Positions 50,236 through 62,000 of a stretch of DNA of 64,000 nucleotides are shown one piece after another (the first letter of the stretch is position 1; every line of letters starts with the position of its first letter). The stretch comes from Mesostigma viride (lineage: Eukaryota; Streptophyta; Mesostigmatophyceae; Mesostigmatales; Mesostigmataceae), in assembly GCA_009746045.1 (NCBI GenBank), contig RPFO01000912.1:1-64000 (forward strand), written 5' to 3'. The position numbers and the translations under genes were made by a program. The notes under the pieces are model-generated. The model saw nothing but the letters and a program-made list of their open reading frames with translations. It was not told where the DNA came from and did not search any database.

Positions 50236-51870
50236 TTAATTTAATGCCTCCGTTGGGAGATCATGTAGCACATATTCCATGATGGATGGGTGGAGTGGAG
50301 GAAGCCGCGTAATCGAACTAACCTAATTCTAAGCTATCTAGTAGTCTAGAAAAGCCTAACTACACTAGTTACTGATCAAAACGCCTCCTCCTCTTGGGGG
50401 GAGGTGGCTTGCCCACAGGGTCTGGCGTGTGAGCCTTGACAATCTTCTGCCACCGCGTCTTGTCCTGCATGGCAGTCCAAAGAAGGGAGAGAGAGTGGAT
50501 GCGGTGTTCAAACTGGGCTGGGACCACTAGCTAGGTCGGCCAGCAACATCTGGGTGTAGTTCATGGCATGTTTCCCTACCCTTTTAGGAATGTTCTTGGG
50601 GCCAGGCCAGGTCAAAATATGCCGCCCTGGTTGGCCGAGCCGCTGGGGGCCGGCCAGACCAAGGGTGGTGTCAACCTGGCTGGTGCGAGCAAGATGTCCT
50701 ACAAATGCTATCCTACGCTGCCTAATCTTGTCCGAAATACGAGGCATACCCTGATACAAAGACTCTAATGACGGGCGCTTGGAAAACCCTACGTTCAGGA
50801 CCTGTCGGAGCCGCTCCTGTATTAAAACCGTGCCGTCTAGCTTAGCTGCCACTTGCCAGTGTTGCCGTGAGTGTCCACGCCTCGGCGCCATACGTGAGCA
50901 CCGTGAGGACGAGGACCTTGAAGAGCATGCGCTTGCGGTGCTCGCCCAGGCCCAAGGTTGGGGCTGCCATGCATCTGCGATAAGCACCTTCCCGAGGGGT
51001 ATGCTCCTCCTGTTTTCTCCCCACGGGCCCCGCGGCCCGTTGCTAGCCAGGGTAGAAGTCCGCAGGTGGAGGTTATTGGTCCTGAGGATAGCCGCTTCAC
51101 TACCGCCTCGTCTGCCATTACAGTATAGAGGACAGCTCGGATGAGGATTGCATCCCCATCTAGTGCTTAACGGTTGGGGGATGATGCAGACGATATTTGT
51201 GTAACTTTTGTGTAATTATTTTTCTAATGAGATTAGCATAGTACTCCGTGGCATGCCTTTGCGCATGACACGCAAGTACTTACTTATACTTACTTAAGGT
51301 TGGAGCGCCAGTAGGTGCATGTTGAGCGAATTAACGAAGCCTAGCCCAGCCCAGGCCGATGCGGATGTCCACATCGTCGGCGGTGTCAGGGATCAGGGCA
51401 TGCTCGAGCATGCAACCCCAACAGTTTGAAGCGAGCGCGGAACGGGACCTCCGTCCCGTCGAGCAGGCGCGGCTGCCAGCGGTGGGCGACTGGAGGCCGG
51501 CCCAATCACCATCGCCTCAGTTTTGACACTAATCTCCAACCCCGCCGCCGGCCCTCGCCTCCAGGCTCAGATCGACAGGACTTCCAGCCAGGTCTGAATG
51601 TGCTCGGGGCGCGCGATGAGGGTGGTCCGCATAAATCAGGTCGGCCAGGCGGTAACCCGTGCTAACCCCGCCGTGCCCGCGCTCGTTAAGAATGTCCTTG
51701 GAAGCCTGGCTCGAACCCCTTGCCACACCCCGTGGTGAAGGGGGAATGACCAGTGGGGTGGTGCCTTCCGCAGTCCGCACTACTGCTTGTGAGCCCTCAT
51801 ACAGTCGACGAATGGCAGCAATAAACGCCATGCTTAATAGCCAGGCCATGCCTAATAGCCAGGCCATGCT
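50236..51870 (-). pseudogene. LINE-B remnant, minus strand
   Basis: Begins with tail and UTR (CCTCCGTTGGGAGATCATG), then RT C-terminus with many indels (VKAHTPDPVGKPPPP near 50400, GRHILTWPGPKNIPKR near 50620, SDKIRQRRIAFVGHLAR near 50720, VLTYGAEAWTL near 50890), a foreign stretch at about 50955-51300 including the (ACTT)n repeat, and more RT sequence (51360-51860: LEISVKTEAMVI, VVRTAEGTTP). Inactive. Confidence 0.6.
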
Positions 51871-52972
51871 TCATTGGAAATAGTCCAAGAAAAGCTGCAC
51901 ATGTAGTGCAATTAGACAAAGACAAGATATCCCAGCACGGTGCAACGGTGGGCAGTCCTGAGCTAGCAGCCCGCGGCGCAGACAGTACTGCCAAAGATGC
52001 CACGTGGCGGCGACTGGAAAAAAAATGGCGCACTACTATGATGTGGAAAATCACAAAAGGTGGACAGTTGAACACGGTTCCATTTTGAGCGGGGGGGAAG
52101 GGGGGGGGGGGGGGCAATTGTTGAACTGGTCGCTACTAAACCCGGCCGGACCAGCCTTAATTCAGTCCATGTGCTTCACTTAATTAATTTAGTAGTATGA
52201 ATTCATGTATCACGTCATCTTCATGCATGTGAACAGGCCGGGGTGCCCAGCGAGCATTGAGTGATTGAAGATGTACTGCAGAGCTGCATGTCAAACTACA
52301 AGCTTTGCACATGTCATCATGTGCTGTGTGTATGGCAGCATTGTCGTCAGAAAGCAACAAACGTGAAAACGCTAGCTTCCCAAATCTGAGATTCCGCGGA
52401 ACACAGAAAGTAAGAAAGCCTAGAAGCTACCAGCAAGGAATCGAACATATGTAGGACCTTTGGCATGATTTCGCGGCTGTGTGAGTCTCCTGATCCGAAG
52501 GCATCTCACTTGGCGTTTCGAAAGAGCCCAACTGCGAGAAACCTCTTTACCGGAGATTGAGGGGTGCCAATATATGTCCGATATTGCTGAATCTATAGAA
52601 GATGACTCACCACTAGACCTAGAAGTGTGCAGGAGTACTACGGACGGACCTACGTGATATTCTAGTATCGCCGATGTAGGCAGGTTGACCACTGCAGCGT
52701 GCTTCTTGGGTTCCATGCTAGCTGTCATCAGTTGCCTGCTCAGGGGTGAGTCCATGCGCACTTGCGCAGAAACATCAGGTTGCAGCAGGTTCCACTTTGA
52801 GCTCATGCAGGACTACACTTGGCACAATGAAGTTTGCAGCCGAAAGTCCCCTCGCATGCAGTCTGGCAAGCCACGATTGGACAGGATTCAGAATGGTCTT
52901 GCAGCCTTGCTTGCATGCATGTTGTTCAGCGCACCTGATCGTCAAGCGCAGTCACAACAAGAACTAAGGTGC
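51871..52972. other. Host spacer downstream of the kleisin gene
   Basis: No gene recognised. G-rich run at 52091-52114. It should contain the 3' UTR and polyadenylation site of the minus-strand kleisin gene ending at 52973; no clear signal was identified. Confidence 0.4.
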
Positions 52973-53055
52973 TCACAGGTACTGCCCAGGGCTCACGAGG
53001 ATGTCCCCATATGGCTCCGGCTGCCTCACCGTGACGTATCGCGTCGATGCCAGGA
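52973..53055 (-). CDS. Kleisin last exon (end of winged helix)
   Basis: Encodes the segment from LASTRYVTVRQ through PEPYGDILVSPGQYL and the TGA stop. The P-Y-G-D-I element is the conserved end of Rad21/Rec8 winged helices. The acceptor CACAG lies just upstream; the codon split with the previous exon (G plus TC) restores a residue-for-residue match with kleisin helix 3. Confidence 0.8.
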
Positions 53056-56000
53056 CTGTGCCCACAAAAATAACGGATGACAGCAACACAACCAGGGCAA
53101 CACAACAGGCCCTTGAGCAGTTGTGAAATTTCACGCGCGCGATGCGTTGAAGATTGCCTGGCCACCAGCAAAATGAGCATTCAATAGGCATTGGTTTCCG
53201 ACTCTCTATATAGCGGCACAGGTCCATTTTGTGGCCATGAGGAGCCAAAGGCAAATGAAAGCCGGGTGAGTGCGAAGGTTGACTGCCATCGCACATCACT
53301 AGTATGGCCATGCAAGAGTCTGGCGGCTTCAAACCAACGTTCATGAGACCATGACATGCACTTTGGTGGGCATGCTTGCAAGCTCCCATGCAGATACAAC
53401 AAATGCGTTTGAACAGCTAGGTTCACTCCGATAGATTGCCTGAATAGTACGGTTTGAACTAAGATTGGACCCGTATTAACTGCTTAAGGATCGTAAACAT
53501 GGAGTGTGGACAGGGATGGAAGGGATGCAAGGTGTATATCATTCCCAAACTAGATGGAATGATGCCTCATATGCCTACACCAATAAAAGGCAATTCAAGT
53601 TTAAATTTCACAATTTACCAAGCAACAGTTGCTGTGAACAGCAGGGGTCTGGGGTGTTCAGCAACGCGGTGTCCTTCAGACCTATAGCTAGATCTACGAC
53701 ATGCATCATCGAAGCATAGCCATACACGTCTTGTCTGATTAATTAGTCTCACAACTGGCTCGACGTGCCGATCAAAGTGTAGCACGCCAAAGTGTGGTAA
53801 GTGGTGCACCGTACCCAAGGAAGTATGCAACAAGTCACACGAGAATCGCAGTAGTACGTATGCGGAGCGCTTGGCGCCCCTCAGCTCAACAAGAGGCAGC
53901 TGAGGCCAGCGTGTGCACGAGCACGCACCACATATCTGGTAAAAGACGCGGCTTGCGCGGTTCTTGGACAGACCGGCCGCCATGCTGAGCAGTGACGCTG
54001 GCGGCTGCTGCGTGCCCTCGCGCACCACACCGTCCTCGTCGGGGCGCCGCACAAAGGCCTCGCGCAGGAAGCTGCGGGCGCAAAAGGGGTGGCCGACAGG
54101 AAGCAGTCAGCACGGACAGGTGCACATTGCTTCGGGCGAACACGAGCGCTAGAGCATGTACATGTATCCTATTTTTCATAAGCAGCACAGCACGTACATG
54201 AGACCGCACACATATTGCACAAACTGGTTGTCTATAGACGCAAGACTGGTTTGCGTACAGGTCTACCGGTTGCCCACCAGGAATTTCTCGCCTATGTGTA
54301 CAATATCCAAGGCGTGTGGCCATTCTCATTGGCTTGTGTGGGTGCTTGCCCACACAAGCACCGCTGGTGTTCGTGTCATGGCGCGGGGCCATCCTTACTG
54401 GACCGTCGCCTGCGTGCGCTCGTCATCATCTGACCGTGGTCTAGCTTCTCGCAGGCAATGCCTATTAAAACCTGACCATCGCCTGCGTGTGGCCATCCAA
54501 GCTTACGGCACCATCCAACCTGACTGCATCAACACACGCGCGGGTGTGCTTGCATATGAATGCGCACCTGATCATCGCCTGCGTGTGCTTGTCGATGGAG
54601 TTCTCTGGGAGGCCAGCCGTGCGCTGCGTGGCACCCGGCCCCGTCTCCTCGAACAGCTCTGGGGGCCGGGGGGGAGGGGGCAGTGATCAGTCAGGGCATC
54701 GGGGCCCAGTGTAGCAGGACACGGGTTCATGACTTGAGCGGCGCCGTCACATGCAGAACAACACGGCCACAACCCACCGCCGCTTCCCACACAACCAGCC
54801 GCTTTCTGTCAACAGCCAGTGGCCATCAACATCGCCACTTGCCATCACACACGTGGTTGCGCTTGTGGGCATGGGAAGCACACATGCATTAGGCATTCGG
54901 CGCATAAATAGGTATAACCAGCGATTAATAGGACTGCTTCAAACGCAGTGGGCATGGCATGGCATACTATTCTTTTCTGCATGACGCCGCCCCTGCCTGA
55001 CCCCGTTCACGCACGCTCGTAATAGCCTCCTCTGTGCGTGTCCGGATATGGCCTGATGTGCGACAAGCGCGGATCGTATCCCACATACTCAGGTACCTAC
55101 AAACCACATGGACCGCCATTAATGGCCCCATGTGTCTACCCCATCCCATGCGCGGAAAGGACCCCATCCCAACTAGCACCAGGGAGGTCATCCACCTTCC
55201 CCCCAAAAGAGCCATTAATCGCCCAGAAACGAGTTATGAATCGGCCTACCCTGATACAGCGGCATCCATCCATGAACCCGATGATGCCACAAACAGATAT
55301 AGCGGCATCCATCCATGAACCGGATGATGCCACAAACAGATATAGCGGCATCCATCCATGAACCCGATGATGCCACAAATAGAAATAGCGGCATCCATCC
55401 ATGAACCCGATGATGCCACAAATAGATATAGCGCCATCCATCCATGAACCCGATGATGCCACAAACAAACATGCCCAGGCTCACCGAACTGGGACAGCGT
55501 GCCAGGTGGCGCGCCGGCACCCGCGGTCTCTGGTATCTCGGGCAATGCGTCGGCGGCCGCGGGCAGGTCCTGGTCAAACAGGTCGGTCGGGATCTTTCCG
55601 CCAGGGGACAGGGAGGGGTGCGCGCCCCTGGGATGCAAGATACCACACAGAGTGCACCTGTGAATGGCGGGTTTAGGTGACTGTCAGCACTGTGTGGCCC
55701 AGCGCAGGTACTATGAACGACGTATGCCATCGAACTGTGGGAGGCAGGTGGTTCCGTGTCGGGTGAACCACAGCCACGCATAATGGAAGCTGTCCTAGTT
55801 GGACCGCAGCTGTCGGTAGCAAGAAGATAATTTTATAATGGTGATGCGAGGAATCCGTGGCCACTATCACACGATGCTCCCTTGCCCCCACCACTTCCGA
55901 TAGACTGCAATACTCTGCACCCCTGTCCTGCATCTCTGTCCCCGCTATCGCCCCCCATGAGCCAGGGCAGACAACCCGTGCATGGCGCGATCCAGCGTGC

Positions 56001-59000
56001 AGAGTGTTGCAGTCGATGGGAGATGACCGCTGCAGCTGCGCACAGGGTCAGGACTGCGCGCGGCAAGAACCGGGGCAGGGCCAACAGATATGATGGCCAG
56101 AGCCCAGACAACGCTGCGAGCGCGACAATGGCATGTCCTAGATGGGGACAAGGATCCCTTTGGAAATGGGCATAAACCCCTATACATGCCTTCAGCATGT
56201 CCAACAGGAGCAAAAAGTGCGCACCTTGAGCCTACCGGTGAGCCTAGCCGATCCATGCGACCTCGCACATATGCACAATCGAGGAAATCCCAACTCACCC
56301 ATGCAACGGGTTTGCCTCTTCGGCTTGAAGACCTCTGCATCTGTGAATATCCGTTCCCAGATAGTGATGCGTATGAACTGAGAGCATCGATGAATCGAGA
56401 ACCATTCAACAGCTCACCGCTGGGCCCTGTCGCCTGAGAGAGGGCCCTCAAAGTCCAGCCGCAGCGGCCGCCCCTCGGCGTCCGAGAGGGACCCGCTCGC
56501 CTTGCGCTTGCCGGCGCGCCCTGCCAGGTCACCCGCTGCGGCGTAGGCCATAGTGCAGCAAGGTAAGGTATAAGGAGGGGTATTAGGTCCAGGCGCGGCA
56601 AGGAGGGGCATTCGGTCCAGGTATAAGGGCAGGTGCCATGGACATGGATGGGTGCAGGAGATGGGCCGCAGCTGGCATCAGGGTGCCAGTAAATGAATTT
56701 AGGTAATGCAAAGGTATGCATTACCTATCCTCGTTCTCAAGGTGCATCTGTCTTAACGTGCATGAACATCACCTTGCGGGTCTTCACCCTGATGCCACGC
56801 TTGCTCGGGCCACCCAGCTATCAGTTATTCCCAACAAACGGTCACTGTATCCATCTGTCCTCCTTCGGCTAAAGGCCTCCGCATGTCAGATGGCCGATTT
56901 ACCAAACCAAGCCAATGCCTTGGGACCCCACTACGTGTTTGCCAAAGCGTCACCATCCCTTTCAGGCAGTGTATTGCATGCTGCCGGAAACCAAGAATTC
57001 GATGACGCTGACAAGAAATTCTGCGAGTATTTCCAGCAAAAGCGGCCGCGGCAGTGCCTTTCACAAACATAACGCGTCGATATGTGTTGAACTGATCTTT
57101 TTTTATTGACGCGTGCGGTCTCGAGAGGCGGCAGAGTCACAGCCGCCGGCTCAAGCAACCTTGGGTAGCCAAGTAGTCCTCATGCCAACAGGAGCAAAAT
57201 AATGTCTCGGAAAGGCGCGCGCTAGCGGGATGGCCAGGGAGTGGGAGCACACTCATACCTTTTGACACGCCCTTGGCAGGGGCAGGCTGGTAATGGCCCT
57301 AAGCCTCGACACACGAAAGAATGATCAAAATGACACCGCTGACCTCATGAACGCGCAACACCATGGAGTTGACGGGCACCTGGGACACGCATGCGTGCCG
57401 CCTACCTGATGGGTGCGGCGTCAGGCGGCCCGGGCTGGCTGACCCGACTCCGCCTGCTCGGAAGACCTCAGGCTCCAGCCCTGGCGTCACGGTGACGCCC
57501 TCCCTGCCGGGGACCGGCTCGTCCATGGGCGGCAGTCCCCCGTCCTGGTAGTCCTCCATGGGCGGAAAGTCAGGCATCTCCCTTCCCCGTCCCATGCCGC
57601 GCTCGTCTGCGGGCGATGCTCCCGCGCCCGCCGCCGGAGCGCCTGCGATGCGCCATAAGCATTTGCATGCGCACCATTGATGGCCAAGGGCGTCCAAGAG
57701 CAGTTTATCAGAATTGTAGACCTGTAGACTAGGCAATGCTGGGGTGCCGTCACTCGCATTTAAGATCCTGGGGACCACTAGCTCTGACAGAAAGAAAAGA
57801 AAAAAGAAGAGACATGGCACATGCCACAACACAGCGGTGTGCATCGAACATGTGATATCCATCACAGCATGCAGAGAATCACGCGGTTGCACAAGCAAAA
57901 TCTACAAAGCTGGTAAATCGGAACAAGGATGAGACACAGCCCCTAAAGAAACCTCAAGGCAAGCCAAGCTAAGCCAGCACGATATCCCATGCAACACGCT
58001 TTTTTTTTTCGCTGATAATGGCACACACAGTGACGATGTTACTGAGAAAGGGCGTGGAGAACCAGGGTGTGAAGATGATTGGAATACCACTTGTACCTTA
58101 AAAAGGACCCTGAGCATGCTTAAAGAACTTGGCCGTCGGGGCAACACGTGATCAGGCTGCATGAGGCCTCTTACCGCGGGGCACGTGACTGGTAAGCACT
58201 CACGCACAGCATGGTTGACGACTTCACATGACTGGTCAAATGACTGATCCGATCACAGACCACATGATCAATCGAAACATTTTTTATCAAACAGTATTCA
58301 GCACTCGCCTGCCATCTGGCCCGCGCGGCGTTGCACTAGCGTGCGGTACAGCTCGCGCCGCGTGCCGCCGTCGTCCATGGCGGCACATGATGGCAGCAGG
58401 TGGACGTCACCCGCATCCACCGGCTTGGGCTTGGGGACAGGCTGTAGTCGGGGGGCAAGGCCCAGGCACCAAAGGGTGGGGGTGGGGGTCGGGGCGTGGG
58501 GTGGGGCGGGTGGGAATTGCTAGTGCGGTTGCCAGCACGGGGTTGCCAGTACGGGGTGCCAGTCAGGGTTGGCAGTACGGGGTCACCATCAACAGGTTGT
58601 GAGAAGGTCAAGAATGAAGGGAAGGGCCCAGCGTGGAGGGATGATGGATGAGGACACAGTAAGCCCACATCACTGCTTTACATGGACAGAGACTACGGAA
58701 TGCGCGCTGACAGCCAGGAGGGCGAATGTGTGTTTGAGTTGAGCGCAACAACCCTCACAGCAGCCTGCAGTTAGGATGCCGCGTAACTGCCCCACAGGAT
58801 ACTACGCAGCAGCTTGAGGGTGACGAGCGCAGGTTCCCCGCATTACGTCAAGCATGACCTCAAATCCATCATCCATCCCTGGCAGCCTGTAGCTCACTCC
58901 AGGGAGCCCAGCGCGTACTTCGAGCAGATGCCATCGCAGCAAGAGCTCTGCCATGATCACGATAACACGTTTCTACACAATCGTAGGCAACACGCCCTTT

Positions 59001-62000
59001 ACAGCCAGGGACACTAAGAAAGTCGATCTCTGCGCCCTTAACAGCCACACTAGGAAAGCGGCGGAATCCACCCCCCATTGAATAACAGGTACCGTGTGGA
59101 GCCACAGCAAATTTATCTACTGCTCACCGCGACGCGCCGTGCCCGCACGATGTCGCTCGTGTCCTGCAGCCACGCGCCGAACGTCTCCGCGCTGATCTCC
59201 ACCGCCTCGTCCAGCAGAACGCGGCGACCCCCGCGGCGCGCACCGCCGCCACCGCGGTAGGGGGGCTGGCCGGCAGTGTCCGCGCCACGAACGGGCTGGT
59301 CAGGGGGATGCCAGGGGGATTGAGGCATGAGAGGCTTTGTGGGTATGTCAGGCACGCCAGGTAGGTAAGGCATGGGACTATGCATTCAAGACAATTGTCA
59401 TGTCGATGGCTCCGTGCAACAGGGTTTGGAGGATATCTCTTGATTCCTCTGCTGTATGGATTCGTGTATGGCCATGTGGGTTTCTATGCCACGTGGATTC
59501 GTGTGCCATTCGGCACTTGACCCAGGACCAGCCTTTCTCCATATCCTGCCCATGATGGCCTTGGATGCGAACCCGTGAGTCAGCGGAAGCTTGCCAGCAC
59601 TAACCAATGAGAAAAACCTCCACCGTGGCAGTCCAGTCCCTCCCTGCCCCTGCCTTCATGTCCCCCGATGCCAGCATCCCAGGGTTCTATGAACGTGTTG
59701 AGATGCTCAACAAGGCTTGACCTACAACTGGTTCTTCTTCTTAATCCCGCGCTCAGACAGGTTGTCCCTTCTGCCCATGCTCCTCATAGTTTCCGATTGC
59801 GTCGACAGTGATATGAGTCTAGCGTGTCCTACTGAGGCCGGCATTTTGCATCAAGTCATCATCAACCACGGTGCCCAGCTTTTTGCCCTGATCTGGCCTT
59901 CCAAGCACCCTGACGGCTGCTGATTCGTCACTGGTAATAAATGGCACCAGGCACCAAGAGTGTTTTTTCTATGCAGTCTACTAGCCGTACCACCGACCCA
60001 GGTCTTCACCCGCCCACAGCCCCACACGCCAATAATGGCGTGGATGGTCTCACGTACTGAGAGCTCCCTGCCAGGCGCCGCCGCCGGCTCCTCCACGAGC
60101 AGCACATTCTCCTCCAGCGTCTCTGGGATGGTGGTCAGGCCAGGTGGCGCGCCTGCAGCCGCCCGAGGAGGGAGATCATCTGCAACATCGCAGCCAAGCA
60201 GATGGTGTCATGACGCACAGGATGCCACATGGCCGCCCTTGATTGCGAAGTGAGGAGAGATATACGGTTGTTGCGTTATCGTGCAATGTATTTACAAAAC
60301 GCTATGCGGCATGGCTTTGCATGGCAGGACCAGCAACCCGTGCATGGCAGGACCAGCCACCCGTGCATGGCAGCTCCCTACCCAGCGGTGGGGATCCCCC
60401 ACCAACAGCGCGCGCTCACACATGCCTACAGCGGTGCATGGCAGGCACGTGCCAAGCAGTGACAGTCACCTGCCGAGCGGTGGCAGGCATGCAACAAGCA
60501 GCGCATGAATGCAAGCGATGTGTGACCCCTTCCGAGCGGTGGCGGTCACCTACCTAGTAGTATGATGTTGTAGAAGTCACCTACCCAGCGGCGGCGGTCA
60601 CCTGCCAAGTAGCATCTTAGCAGTCACTTGTACCTAGAATAATCTAATAGCAGTCACCTACCCAGCGGCGGCAGCTCCGGGAACTCCTCCATCGGTGGCA
60701 GGCCCATCTCCGGCATGTCAGGCATCTCGGGGCCCAGGAACTGCTCCTGCTGCTCCCCCCTGCAGGCAGGTAGGCAGGCCGACAGCATGACCGTGGGCAT
60801 GGTAGACCACCCTTTGAATGAAGCGTACTCAAGAGTACGACCGCGTGGTGCCTCCCCCAAGCCCGTGAAGACATACATGCGTGCGGCCGCAGCCCAGCAG
60901 TCCCTTGTCGCGTGGCACCCATCCTTGGCCAGGGGCTGGTAACTACTTGAGCTATATCCCAGAGACATATAGCACACACGCCTGATCTTGGCATTGGGCG
61001 TGCCACACCTCAGCATGCGGCAATGAGGATTGTGTGCGCGGAAGTCTCTAATGCAGGCAAACTTTTTTCCATACCTTTGTTATGGTATTGCAACAGCCCA
61101 TTTTCCAGTATGCCAAGATACAATTATTGCTCCCAACCACGTAGAGACAACGCTGGCCTCAGGCATGCAGGTTGCGTGGTCATGCAGCGCGCGCCTTCTG
61201 AGCCAGGCATTGTCCAGGTGACGGAGGTGAGGGACAGGAGTGGGAATGCGCTCAATGGTACAATTGCACAAAAAAAAACTTCTGTTGATATCTACGTGAT
61301 TACTGGCCATGGCTACGTCGGCTGTGCCCAGGCTCCCCCAGAAAGCATGCGCCATCATCCACGCAACCGTTCCGGGCTGTCGCGGTGCACAAACCCACCC
61401 ACGGTGCATGGGTCCTTGCTCAAGCCACAGCAGGCGCATCATTCCAACCGGCCGTTCTTCATGGCAGTTCTACAGGCAGTTGTTCCAGCAGGTGCCTCAC
61501 GGACATACCCCAGCAGGAAGTCAGCCTCCAGCAGGCCACCGCGTGTATCCGCCTCCACCAGCGTGATGTCCTCCTTGGCTGCGGGGCAAGGACAGGGAGG
61601 GATGACAGGGGAGCATGCCCGGGCGAGTAAAGACGGTGGATGGCAGGGAGTCAGAGCCCAGACGGGGTGTGCAGTGAGGGATGACAGTTTTATTGATTAA
61701 ACAATGGTGGCAGCGTGAGGTCCTCCTTGGCTGCGAGGTGACACGAAGCATGCCCAGGCGCGGTAAGGGGAGGGATGGGAGTCGTATAACCAAACGTGGG
61801 CATGCAATGCACGGCGCCATGGTCGCGGCATGCGGCAGCACCAGAGCGTCCAGCCATTGAGGGCAGGAGCAAGTCATTCAACGGCATCCACGAGGGTCAA
61901 CCATGGCCACGCAAGAAAGCATAGGGAGCATGGGCAGCATCGTGAGCAGGGCGCTCCCCTAGCAGCGGAGCGGAGCCAGATCACGGGGAGGGTGCACGGC

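Noticed and set aside
54156-54686. 176-codon plus-strand frame in the kleisin region
   Set aside because: It lies antisense to a kleisin exon and introns, has no motif, and the minus-strand exon chain explains the region better.
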